NCBI GenBank assembly: GCA_017510785.1
Contig: JAFWMH010000024.1
Coordinates: forward strand, 124,001-188,000
From: Atopobiaceae bacterium
Lineage (GTDB): Bacteria > Actinomycetota > Coriobacteriia > Coriobacteriales > Atopobiaceae
Direction: 5' to 3'
DNA: 64,000 nucleotides
The position numbers were made by a program, and so were the translations under genes. This document shows positions 22,901-30,167 of this stretch, in pieces; the stretch's first letter is position 1; each line of letters starts with the position of its first letter. The notes beneath the pieces were generated by a model, which was not told the DNA's origin, made no database searches, and saw only the letters and a list, made by a program, of their open reading frames with translations.

Positions 22901-24858
22901 ACCGTCTCGCGGCTCAGCTCATCGCCACAACCGGCACAGTAGATAACACTGTCGTAAGAACCATCATTCATGCATGTTGGCGAAACAACGTTTTCGCGAA
23001 CGGACTCATCGGCTTCGTGCTTGTGCGCAGACGTAATGTTGAAGGTCGCCTCTTTTGAGCCAGTGTATCCGTTAGTACCGGTAACAATCACTTTACCGAT
23101 GCCCGGAGCAGCATTACTCTGATAGGAAAGCTCGTAGTCGACACCTTCGATAAGTTGTAGGCTTCCCGCCATTACTGACGGCTTAGGTCTCAGTTCTGTT
23201 CCCGAATACTCTTGGTCATCGATGCTGATCGTCCACCTGGAAGCATCCACGGGAACAAGGTACCACTTCTGCTGCAAGGTCCCATTTCCCTGCCATAGGC
23301 GGATATTGGTACCATTTTCTGTACCAGCATCCTCCAGATCCATGTAGTAGCCATTCACCCTGTTACGGAAAGAGTACGTACCGTCGTCGTTAGCAACAGG
23401 AACCCACCGCTGTGCAACAGTTTGGTTAAACGTGTACTGACTAATGTTTGCACCAAGATCAACGCTTGCATAATAATTCTCGATTGCCTTCCCCGAGTGA
23501 ACGGCTGTAATGGTATATGACCATTCTCCGAATTTGGCTATATCAAACTGTTGGTTCGTACCCGATGTCCGTTGCCATAGAGCAACGTTTCCTTGATCTA
23601 CCATAGAACAGCCATTCACATCAACGGCCCTGCTCGAATCAACCGCGGATCTGATTGAATACCTTCCCTCCGGAAGAGATGTGTCGTTTCCGCTCACGTC
23701 GACATTAGCGCCCGTAGTATAAACGGACTGATTTCCCAGCGAATCAATCGCATAGATATGAGTTGCATAGTTGCCAGTCTCGTAATTGTGATCCTTTGCC
23801 CAAACCTTAAAGGTCCAAGTATCTCCATTTCGCGAGCCAGTCATGCTTGGATTCGAGTACCAGTCTGCCACGATATCATCTTGGTCAGCATTCAATGTCC
23901 AAGTGGGGAATTGTACCCTGTTGACGCCAGTATCATCTGTAACTGTACAGGTAACAGTATAGCCAGACGCCCATACATCCGTAACAGATACATTTGAGAT
24001 AACTGGGCCGTCGCTATCAAAATAGTAGCTAAGACCTTTGGAGGTTTCATTTCCAGCAGCATCGGTTGCATAAGCATGAATAATGTAGTTTCCACGCTCA
24101 TTATTATGATCTTTAAAGTATACCCACGCCCAATAAATATCGTTATTATCGGTACAAGCGGCAGGATGCCAGACGAGGTCATCTTGCCCTCCCTTATCGC
24201 TCCAAATGGCGTAATTTACGTGTCCCATGGCAGCGTTATCAGTCACTTTGGCAAGCACCGTGAACCGATCCTCACGCAATTCGCCCACCCAAAAGTCAGA
24301 GATTACAGGTGCTTCCGACTCATTAGCAAATTGATTTGCAGGACTAACACGCGTCTGCGGATCTACTCGATTCCCGTTTTCACGTATCTCAAAATGCAGA
24401 TGGGGACCAGTCACATTGCCAGTTTTGCCCGACAATGCAATCCTCTGCCCCTGAGCCACCGCCTGTCCATTTGATACAAGTATCTGCGAAAGATGCGCAT
24501 AGTATGTCTGCGTTCCATCAGGATGATTGAGAATCACGAGGTTGCCGTAAGATTGCATCCCGCTCGTTGTGTATCCATCCCAGGCTTGGGTAAGAGCGAC
24601 AGTGCCAGCTTTTGAGGCAATAATCTCGGTACCAACACCAACCCCTATGTCAGTCGCCCCGTGATAGCTACCATCAGAATAGTACAATCCCGCAGTGATT
24701 GGCGCGGCACTGTTCTTTACTGGCCACACATAACCATAACCGGATGGAGCAGCATGTGCGATTTGCGCCGCTAGACCACTTATTACAAAAGCAGACACGA
24801 GTAGTACGATAGCCACGATTCTTCGTTTCATCATAGAGTGAATAACTTCCCCGCCCAT
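19930..24858 (-). CDS. Giant secreted M23 peptidase with ricin-type, Cys-repeat and Ig-like domains
   Basis: About 1642 residues. After a signal peptide (to about residue 36, ending QIAHA) comes an M23/LytM endopeptidase domain with H66-x3-D70 (YHGATDIG) and GPHLHFE, the zinc ligands for cleaving peptidoglycan cross-bridges. Next are two GBS-Bsp-like repeats (DHNNERGNYIIHAYATD; DHNYETGNYATHIYAID), a ricin-type beta-trefoil (GNVALWQRTSGTNQQF), and an MBG-like domain. Fourteen Cys-rich repeats follow, each with CxxCGxxL and the GHxxGEPE type of linker. Three Ig-like Big_2 repeats (KLTYKSSNTAIAKVSATGV) and a final beta domain end the protein without an anchor. The start is the ATG at 24858, nine bases after AAGGAG; a second ATG pair at MMKRR is possible. 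Confidence 0.9.
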   Translation of the reverse strand: MGGEVIHSMMKRRIVAIVLLVSAFVISGLAAQIAHAAPSGYGYVWPVKNSAAPITAGLYYSDGSYHGATDIGVGVGTEIIASKAGTVALTQAWDGYTTSGMQSYGNLVILNHPDGTQTYYAHLSQILVSNGQAVAQGQRIALSGKTGNVTGPHLHFEIRENGNRVDPQTRVSPANQFANESEAPVISDFWVGELREDRFTVLAKVTDNAAMGHVNYAIWSDKGGQDDLVWHPAACTDNNDIYWAWVYFKDHNNERGNYIIHAYATDAAGNETSKGLSYYFDSDGPVISNVSVTDVWASGYTVTCTVTDDTGVNRVQFPTWTLNADQDDIVADWYSNPSMTGSRNGDTWTFKVWAKDHNYETGNYATHIYAIDSLGNQSVYTTGANVDVSGNDTSLPEGRYSIRSAVDSSRAVDVNGCSMVDQGNVALWQRTSGTNQQFDIAKFGEWSYTITAVHSGKAIENYYASVDLGANISQYTFNQTVAQRWVPVANDDGTYSFRNRVNGYYMDLEDAGTENGTNIRLWQGNGTLQQKWYLVPVDASRWTISIDDQEYSGTELRPKPSVMAGSLQLIEGVDYELSYQSNAAPGIGKVIVTGTNGYTGSKEATFNITSAHKHEADESVRENVVSPTCMNDGSYDSVIYCAGCGDELSRETVKVDKLGHDAGRPVEENRHEPTCSEAGSYDLVTYCTRCGEELDREAKALPKADHTPTGPVEENRVEATCKNAGSYDLVTCCKVCGAELEREAVAIPKAEHAWDEGVVTTQPTCTGSGVKTFTCTRCGATKTEEVESTGHKPATPVSENASASSNCEAGGTYDEVVYCETCHEELSREHKTQQAGQHVPVTDTAVAPTCTEEGLTEGSHCSVCGAVLVAQEKISVLGHDGETVEAVTPTCTAPGTTAGVRCKRCGEVLEGCEAIAARGHNYKETVVGPTCAQFGYTEHKCSRCGDTYVTDRVPAKSHTAGEPEVESEEPATCELAGTRSLVTKCADCGKVLYRSTEVVPATGHKAGEPEVESDTKATCEGAGRKVIVTKCKDCGYEISRAVEVTPAKGHEAGEPEVVSEAPATCDENGTRTSVTHCKTCGKELSRESVIVPAKGHSWDGGKVTKQPTCTTEGTKEFTCEACGVKTNERVAKAAHTPRAEEHENEVASTCKAAGHYDAVTHCEHCGVELSRKTVALPLASHTWGNWTMVLEPTYEREGMELRTCEVCFLSETRPVEKPILPSKTAIDTAEITVATATYTGSPLEPAVTVKLSGKTLVRGTDYELAFSNNKNAGTATVTVTGKGDYEGVKPVSWTIAKAAQTVTAANKSVLVSKTVSIGATASAGGKLTYKTSDAKIATVSAAGVVTGVAAGTAKITITAAATENYKSASKVVTVTVNKAAQTITAADKSVVFGKTVSLGAKMSGDGKLTYKSSNTAIAKVSATGVVTPVAKGTAKITITAAETAKCKAATKTITVTVTQAAQTITAANKVVQVKKTVSLAAKTSGNGKLTYKSSNTAVATVSATGVVTGKKVGTAKITITAAATGQYKQATKTITVTVKNANTLTSKAKKATVAASFTTLKSKAVTLASNVTVTGAKGTVSYANASTDATAKKFKVDAATGKITVPKGTKKGKYQVKVKVTAKGNATYLAGSKTVSYYIQVK

Positions 24859-25072
24859 TGCCCTTATCTCCTTCACTTCTCGCCGAGTCACTCGTTTTCA
24901 CTTCGTCATCATTTCCATCGGCGGATTGGGACTCATCCAACAAAGTGTCATCGACTGCTGCACCGCTCTTCAACGTAGCGGATTGCACCGAGCTTTTCTC
25001 TTGTTCGATCCAACGTCCTGACTCAAACTGGATTCAGAGCCCGCCCCGCCCGTAACTGCGTCCACCATTCAT
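24859..25072 (-). pseudogene. Open frame split by a TGA upstream of the giant gene
   Basis: An ATG at 25072 follows GGAGGTGG closely and opens MNGGRSYGRGGL, then TGA. The same frame continues IQFESGRWIEQEKSSVQSATLKSG and an acidic, Ser/Asp-rich stretch (DDTLLDESQSADGNDDEVKT) that reads like real protein and runs on into the giant gene in another frame. This may be the remnant of a gene, or a 12-codon leader peptide in the 5' leader of the giant gene. I do not recognise a family. No other gene is seen between 24859 and 25190. Confidence 0.35.
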
Positions 25073-25140
25073 AGGCACCACCTCCAATATGGCTTTTATG
25101 TATTACACAGGAACCCAAATTTAACCTTACTATCATTAAT

Positions 25141-25156
25141 ACCATGTATACATGGT
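25141..25156. promoter_or_regulatory. Perfect 16-bp palindrome, likely operator
   Basis: ACCATGTATACATGGT is exactly self-complementary. It lies 35 bases before the Xre-type regulator gene and about 280 bases upstream of the divergent giant surface-protein gene, so it could serve both. The flanks are AT-rich, as expected for promoters. Confidence 0.55.
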
Positions 25157-25190
25157 GGTTGGCAATGCCTAATTGCCCAAAAGTGTGCGT

Positions 25191-25454
25191 ATGGATAAGG
25201 AAGACGCATATAACGAGCTCGAATGCTATTACGCCGCCCAACTTGCGCAGCGACTGCGTGTGCTTAGGTACGCGCATGGGTTTAGCCAAGAGTACGTCGC
25301 CCTGAATGCGGGCATCTCAACGTTCACGTATCAAAAGTTCGAGAAGGGTGAGTCGAATCCCGGCAAGCCCATGAACCCACGGCTCTCGACCCTCATCGCC
25401 TTGGCACGCATCTTCGAGATGGAGCCATGGGAACTCATTCGCTTCGACCGGTAG
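25191..25454 (+). CDS. Xre-family HTH transcriptional regulator
   Basis: An 87-residue protein made almost entirely of a Cro/C1-type DNA-binding domain: LAQRLRVLRYAHGFSQEYVALNAGISTFTYQKFEKGES, with the recognition helix around STFTYQKFE, followed by LSTLIALARIFEMEPWELI. The 13-residue N-terminal arm carries no other domain. I start at the ATG at 25191; an in-frame TTG six codons upstream is possible, and neither has a clear ribosome site. It may bind the palindrome just upstream and control itself and the divergent surface-protein gene. Confidence 0.85.
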   Translation: MDKEDAYNELECYYAAQLAQRLRVLRYAHGFSQEYVALNAGISTFTYQKFEKGESNPGKPMNPRLSTLIALARIFEMEPWELIRFDR

Positions 25455-26232
25455 GAATTCTTTGGTTCGCCGCTTTCTGTGGCATGGGGCACATCAAGCT
25501 GTGCCGCACCTGCGCAACTTGCTTCCATTTTCCCGTATATGCTCTCCAAGGCGAGTCATAATGTGCAGTTGATCCACAGGCGCTCGACCCGCGCTATCGC
25601 CCACCCGCAGCGGGGTTCGACAGCGGCTCCGCCGCTGACCGCCCGCGACGGAATCTGCCGCAATGTCGACCTGCGCGAGCTGTTCAGTTGCACAAGCCGC
25701 ATTTTCGTCAGGATTTTCCCTCGGGCTGGCCCGATGACTCACCCGCATCGGTGATAAGTGATGGTGGCGCGAACGCGCAGCTGTCAAGCGCCGAGGTTTC
25801 CCGGCATCAACGAGCAGTCTCGGATTCCATGACGCTATCGTGGTTGACCCCACGCGCGAGCCAACCCGTGTCGCTCCCTCGGGTCGGCAGAGGTCGGAGT
25901 GCTGACGACCCTACAAAGCTCGTGGAATCGCCGAAAAACGAGCCCCTTGGCTAAGTTTGTCGGATTGGACAGATTCCAAATCCGACAAAGCTCGCGAAAC
26001 CGCGGAAAACGGACCCCGCGGCGAGGTTTGTAGGGCTGGACGGGAGGGCGCGCCACGCCTGTTGGCGCCGGGGCGGCGCGCGAGGGAGTACTGTACGTAC
26101 TGCGGGCGCGACCGCGCGGTGCGCCCATAGCGTGATTAATTTGCGGAACGGCGTGGATAACCTCTAAGATATGCCCATAGCAAGAGCGGCCGTAGGACCA
26201 ACCGTAAGAGCAAACAGGAAAGGAGCGACCAC
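25455..26232. other. 778-bp stretch without a supported gene
   Basis: Open frames exist on both strands, but their predicted proteins are Arg/Pro/Ala rich with no recognisable domain and no ribosome site. The right half holds a tandem pair of 60-bp repeats (25909-26036) and several GC-rich palindromes, including AGTACTGTACGTACT (about 26083-26101). The region may be a decayed gene plus repeats. Confidence 0.5.
25909..26036. repeat. Tandem pair of about 60-bp repeats with palindromic ends
   Basis: Copy one (25909-25968) runs from CCCTACAAAGCTCG to TAAGTTTGTCGGATTGG; copy two (25978-26036) from ATCCGACAAAGCTCGCG to CGAGGTTTGTAGGGCTGG. Within each unit the ends are imperfect inverted repeats (ACAAAGCTC/GAGGTTTGT), and the centres match as CGCCGAAAAACGAGCCCC and CGCGGAAAACGGACCCC. 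Confidence 0.7.
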
Positions 26233-26706
26233 GTGAAGGCCATCTTCCCCGATATCGACGGGGTAATCGCAACACCGGCAAGCGTGCGGAAGAACTACGT
26301 GCTTGGGCGAACCCCCGAAAACCAGCTGTACGACAGTGTTGCACTCATGTACGTAGGTCGTCTGGTCGAACTCACCGGTGCCATCGTGGTGCTAGCGTCA
26401 ACCTGGCGCGAAGACCTCGACACCATCGACCCTTACCTGCGCGCCATCATCGACAACCTGTGCCATCAGCTCGAGGCCGTTGGAGCCCCCATCTCCGATG
26501 TGACGCCGCGCCTTCCAGGTGGCGACCGATCGGCCGAGATTGGCGCCTGGCTCGATGCTCACCCCTGCGAAGCGTGGGCGATCATCGACGATCTGGCACG
26601 TTTCGAGGAACGCCCCGAGGTGTGCGGACGCCACCTCGTCCTCATCGAAGACAGCGAGGGAATCCGGCACCAACACTTTTTGCGCGCCTTGGACGCTCTT
26701 TCGTAA
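26233..26706 (+). CDS. HAD-domain protein of the Swiss Army Knife RNA-repair type
   Basis: A 157-residue HAD-superfamily phosphatase. Motif I is FPDIDGVIAT with the nucleophile near residue 8. VVLASTWREDL is motif II with the conserved ST-W-R of the subgroup named after the HAD domain of Swiss Army Knife RNA repair proteins. The sequence GDRSAEIGAWLDAH and WAIIDDLARF supply the later motifs, with the acidic pair DD. Stand-alone members act on small molecules or nucleic-acid ends; the substrate is unknown. The start is a GTG with GAAAGGAG upstream. It is followed after 72 bases by larE. Confidence 0.8.
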   Translation: MKAIFPDIDGVIATPASVRKNYVLGRTPENQLYDSVALMYVGRLVELTGAIVVLASTWREDLDTIDPYLRAIIDNLCHQLEAVGAPISDVTPRLPGGDRSAEIGAWLDAHPCEAWAIIDDLARFEERPEVCGRHLVLIEDSEGIRHQHFLRALDALS

Positions 26707-26778
26707 TACGCTTCGCGAGCACAGCAGTAATATATAGTCAGGAAACGTGGGCAAAGACACGAACGATCAAGGATTGAT

Positions 26779-27597
26779 ATGAACATCGACCTCGCACACA
26801 AATACGACCAGCTCAAAACGGAACTTCACAGGCTTGGCAGCGTTGCCGTAGCATTTTCGGGCGGTGTGGACTCCACGCTTCTTGCCAAAGTTGCCCACGA
26901 CGAACTGGGCACCAACATGATTGCCGTCACCGCCGCACTTCGGGCGGTGCCGCATATCGAGCTCACCGAAGCCGACGTGTGGTGTGCCGAACAGGGCATC
27001 CCACACGTTACGGTAACGTTCGACGAGCTCACCGTTCCCGGCTACGACCAAAACCCACCCGACCGGTGTTACCTATGCAAGCGAGCCGTGTTCTCCACAC
27101 TGCTCGACGAAGCGCAACGGCACGGCATCGTGCATGTAGTCGACGGCTCGAACGTCGACGACCGCGGCGACTATCGGCCCGGCATGCGGGCACTCGCCGA
27201 ACTCGGAGTGCTGAGTCCCCTAAGCACATGCGGCTTCACCAAGGCCGACGTTCGCGAACTCTCGCACGAACTCGGACTTCCAACATGGAACAAGCCGTCC
27301 GCCGCCTGCTTGGCTTCGCGGTTCGTTTACGGCGAAACCATAACGGCACAAAAACTCACGCGCGTCGAGAACGCCGAAACATACCTTCACGAGCTAGGCA
27401 TCGCCCAAGCCCGCGTTCGCGTCCATGGTGAGGCGGGCACGCTCGCCCGCATCGAGGTGGAGCCCGAGCACATCGCCCAACTCGCACAACCCGAAACACG
27501 TTCGCAGCTTGTCGAACACTTGCGCAACCTGGGCTTTCTATACGTCAGCCTCGATCTGGCGGGCTTTCGCTCCGGCGCCATGAACGAGGCGCTGTGA
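26779..27597 (+). CDS. larE: ATP-dependent sacrificial sulfur transferase LarE
   Basis: A 272-residue PP-loop protein that sulfurates the pyridinium precursor of the nickel-pincer cofactor. The ATP loop is S27-GGVD-S32. C97 and C100 lie in DRCYLCK. C177 in SAACLASR is the position equivalent to the sacrificial cysteine of Lactobacillus plantarum LarE, which becomes dehydroalanine. The C-terminal half ends in the usual SLDLAGFRSGAMNE. No larA, larB or larC is in the window, so the cofactor's user enzyme is elsewhere, or this is one of the related enzymes of unknown substrate. The ATG lies after a weak ribosome site. Confidence 0.9.
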   Translation: MNIDLAHKYDQLKTELHRLGSVAVAFSGGVDSTLLAKVAHDELGTNMIAVTAALRAVPHIELTEADVWCAEQGIPHVTVTFDELTVPGYDQNPPDRCYLCKRAVFSTLLDEAQRHGIVHVVDGSNVDDRGDYRPGMRALAELGVLSPLSTCGFTKADVRELSHELGLPTWNKPSAACLASRFVYGETITAQKLTRVENAETYLHELGIAQARVRVHGEAGTLARIEVEPEHIAQLAQPETRSQLVEHLRNLGFLYVSLDLAGFRSGAMNEAL

Positions 27598-27612
27598 GAA
27601 ACTCCCTTCGAA

Positions 27613-27750
27613 GCCTGCCCCTAAAGAATGGTCAAATCGGGGAGTGGCCCGGAGGAACAGCCGCGCGCAGTTCCGCAAGAACGAGGACTGTGTGAGCACG
27701 GCGTCCTCCGGGCCACGGACGAGGCACTTGACTATTCTTTTGGGGCAGGC
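27613..27750. repeat. Palindromic element, family A, copy 2
   Basis: A 138-bp element, the best preserved. The left end GCCTGCCCCTAAAGAAT and the complement of the right end GCCTGCCCCAAAAGAAT match over about 25 bases (with GTCAA beyond) apart from three or four changes. Inner arms GTGGCCCGGAGGA/TCCTCCGGGCCAC are perfect. The core reads CGCGCAGTTCCGCAAGAAC, then GAGGACTGTGTGAGCACGG. The element fills the space between the convergent larE and prsW genes. Confidence 0.9.
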
Positions 27751-27762
27751 TTGGAGGTTGAC

Positions 27763-28443
27763 TTACAGCGGCTCCGCTTCCTTCGACATGCGGTTAACGT
27801 GCACGACCGCCAAAATTACAATAACTATCTCGAACAAGAGGAACACGGGAATCGCCTCTATCGACAAGAGGAAGTCGTACGTCCCGTGCAACAACACGGG
27901 CACGACAAGCGCAAGCACGAGGTTGAGCTTACGCGTCGACGCGTCTCCAAGCATGTCCGCACGCTTGGCAAGCCCATAAAAGTAGCCCATAAAAACGCCG
28001 TCAATCGCATGCGAAGGAACGGAGAGAATCGCACGGAAAAATGCCACCCCAACGCCACCCTGAATAACGTACAAAACGTTTTCGACCGTGGCAAATCCCA
28101 GCGAAGCGACCACGCCATACACAATGCCGTCGAACAAATAGTTAAACTCCTTCGACTTCCACGTTTCGGCGTATACAACCAAGTACTTCGCGCCCTCCTC
28201 GATGAGTGCCACGCCAACGAAGTTCTCTAGGAGATGAAACAACACGTTCTCATTCCCCACCGCGACTCCAATGATGCCGCCCAAAACAAGCTCGGCGACA
28301 ACCACGCCACCCATCGTCGCCACGGCAAACAAGAACAGCTTCGCGAGCAGAGCAAACGGCTCCTTCTCCACGGTATCCTTTTCGTACACGTACCAAATGA
28401 GGAATGCGGCAGGCAAAACCGCCAACGCAATAAGGAGCCTCAT
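27763..28443 (-). CDS. prsW: PrsW-family intramembrane metalloprotease
   Basis: A 226-residue polytopic membrane protein with the PrsW motifs: ALIEEGAKYLVV (EExxK), NYLFDGIVYGVVASLGFATVEN, SVPSHAIDGVFMGYFYG with the His, and PVLLHGTYDF. In Bacillus subtilis PrsW performs site-1 cleavage of the anti-sigma factor RsiW. No ECF sigma or anti-sigma pair is in the window, so the substrate here is open. Seven or eight hydrophobic segments are visible. GGAGG precedes the ATG at 28443. Confidence 0.9.
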   Translation of the reverse strand: MRLLIALAVLPAAFLIWYVYEKDTVEKEPFALLAKLFLFAVATMGGVVVAELVLGGIIGVAVGNENVLFHLLENFVGVALIEEGAKYLVVYAETWKSKEFNYLFDGIVYGVVASLGFATVENVLYVIQGGVGVAFFRAILSVPSHAIDGVFMGYFYGLAKRADMLGDASTRKLNLVLALVVPVLLHGTYDFLLSIEAIPVFLLFEIVIVILAVVHVNRMSKEAEPL

Positions 28444-28530
28444 GGGTTACACCTCCAAGTTTCAGCTTTACCAATAGCATGGTATCACATCACATGTACC
28501 GGGAATCATCAGGCTTTGTCTTCGTCGTCA

Positions 28531-28625
28531 CTCGCGTTTAGCCCCACGAAGTCAGGGGCATGAAGTTTTGGAAGGCGTCATACATAAGGGTATGTTGCCG
28601 CTCGCGTTTAGCCCCACGAAGTCAG
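28531..28625. repeat. Identical 25-bp direct repeat covering the end of the speE-like gene
   Basis: The 25 bases starting CTCGCGTTTAGCCCCACGAA occur at 28531-28555 and again at 28601-28625, with period 70. The second includes the stop and last codons (TSWG) of the speE-like gene; the first is a copy just downstream of it. Confidence 0.88.
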
Positions 28626-30167
28626 TGCCTTATCGTAGTATTCGATGAGCACCGGACGATCCATGGTGTTCGCCACAATGCCGTCGGGACGCGCCTCGTC
28701 CTTGCCAAACTCGAACATCGCCCCGATGTTTTTATCTGTTAGGTACTTGGTTTCGACTTGCACCCGCACGTCGCGTTTCAGCTCGCCACGCGACGCCACG
28801 TTAAACCCCCAGTCGCCAAACGAAGGTACCTGCAAATGGTACGGAACCACGCACAGACCTTCCTTCTCGATGGTGTCGTGGATGCACCAAAACGCCTCGC
28901 GTGCGTAGTACGGGCTTGTCGACTGCGTCACGAACGTGCCGCCATCCGCAAGATGTGCGGCAACGAGCCGGTAGAACGCACCGGTATAGAGCTGGTTGAG
29001 CGCCTCGTTGTTTGGGTCGGGCAAATCAATGATAATAACGTTATAAGCGTCGTGGCTCTCGGTTAAAAACTGCTTGGCATCCTCGTTTCGCACCTGCACG
29101 CGCTCGTCCGTAAGGGAGCCGCCGTTAAGCTCAGCAATTGCCTCATGCTCGGAGCACAAGCGCGTTATTTCGGGGTCGATGTCTACAATCGTTATGCTCT
29201 TCACGTCATCGTGCTTAAGAATCTCGCGCGCCGCAAGGCCGTCCCCACCGCCAAGTATGAGCACGTTTTCGTGCGAGGAGGCCATCGCAATGGGTATTTG
29301 CACGAGCGCCTCATGATAGCGATACTCATCCTTTGAGCAAAACTGAATGTTGCCATCCAAGAAGAGCCTCAGGTCGTCCGACCGCTTGGTAAGCACGATT
29401 CTTTGGTACGGCGTTTGCTCCGAGAATATTACAGTATCGCGATACAGCCCACCCTCGATGGCGTCCGAAATGCTCCCCGAAAGCACGACGCCCGCCGCCA
29501 TGCCCACCAGCAAGCACGCAGCCACGGCGCGCAATGACTTCACGCCAGCGACCCGTCTCCCGTAGCGCCACAAAATGATGGACGCCGCCACCACATTGAT
29601 GAACCCGCACAAAAACGACGTGGCAAAAAACCCGAGCTGTGGGAGCAGCAGGAGCGGAAACGCAATCGAGCCCAGCAGACCACCAAGGTAGTCGACGGAG
29701 AAGATGGACGAGAGCGTTACGTGCAAACGGCGCTTATCTGCCTCCACAATTCGCGTGAGAATGGGAATTTCCGCGCCGACGAGCACGCCGATGGCGATGA
29801 CCTCGGCGTACATTACTATTCTAAAGCTCCTCAAATATAGGAACGACACGAAGAGCAAAAGCGCACTCGTGCCTCCCAAAAGCCCCACCAAGAGCTCGAT
29901 TTGCGCCAGCCGCCGAAACAGGTGATGTACAACGAACTTCGAAAGATAGGCACCAAGCCCCATCGAAGCCATGTAGAGCCCGATGGTAACCGAGTATTGC
30001 AGCACGCTGTTCCCGAGCAAATACGTGCTGATGGCGCTAATGATAAGTTCGTAGCAAATCGAGCAACCCGATATTATGAGCACCACAAAGAGCAGCGGAC
30101 GCCACTCGACGAGCGCTTCGGAGTCAATCGGGTTTTGCTCTCCCGCTGCGTCGCACTTACTTTCCAT
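28608..30167 (-). CDS. Membrane-anchored spermidine synthase-like aminopropyltransferase
   Basis: A 519-residue protein with six to seven membrane helices in residues 20-225 (PLLFVVLIISGCSICYEL onward) and a C-terminal SpeE-type domain: LFLDGNIQFCSKDEYRYHEALV, the SAM-site motif VLILGGGDGLAAREIL, VDIDPEI and IIIDLPDPNNEALNQLYTGAFY. In soluble SpeE the string after DGxxQ and the DxxDP motif bind decarboxylated SAM and polyamine. Membrane-fused forms next to DUF4178 and SpeD-like genes are known in many bacteria, and their true substrate is uncertain. The start ATG at 30167 overlaps the upstream gene by 11 bases (ATGGAAAGTAA). A longer frame from 30230 overlaps it further and is less likely. 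Confidence 0.87.
   Translation of the reverse strand: MESKCDAAGEQNPIDSEALVEWRPLLFVVLIISGCSICYELIISAISTYLLGNSVLQYSVTIGLYMASMGLGAYLSKFVVHHLFRRLAQIELLVGLLGGTSALLLFVSFLYLRSFRIVMYAEVIAIGVLVGAEIPILTRIVEADKRRLHVTLSSIFSVDYLGGLLGSIAFPLLLLPQLGFFATSFLCGFINVVAASIILWRYGRRVAGVKSLRAVAACLLVGMAAGVVLSGSISDAIEGGLYRDTVIFSEQTPYQRIVLTKRSDDLRLFLDGNIQFCSKDEYRYHEALVQIPIAMASSHENVLILGGGDGLAAREILKHDDVKSITIVDIDPEITRLCSEHEAIAELNGGSLTDERVQVRNEDAKQFLTESHDAYNVIIIDLPDPNNEALNQLYTGAFYRLVAAHLADGGTFVTQSTSPYYAREAFWCIHDTIEKEGLCVVPYHLQVPSFGDWGFNVASRGELKRDVRVQVETKYLTDKNIGAMFEFGKDEARPDGIVANTMDRPVLIEYYDKALTSWG

Noticed and set aside
20900..23100. Regularly spaced repeats that could suggest a CRISPR array
   Set aside because: They are in-frame Cys-rich and Ig-like protein repeats with varied sequence and a period far longer than CRISPR units.
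25494..25853. 119-codon minus-strand frame in the 25.5-26.2 kb gap
   Set aside because: Arg/Ser-rich, no ribosome site, no domain, overlapped by equally open frames on the other strand.
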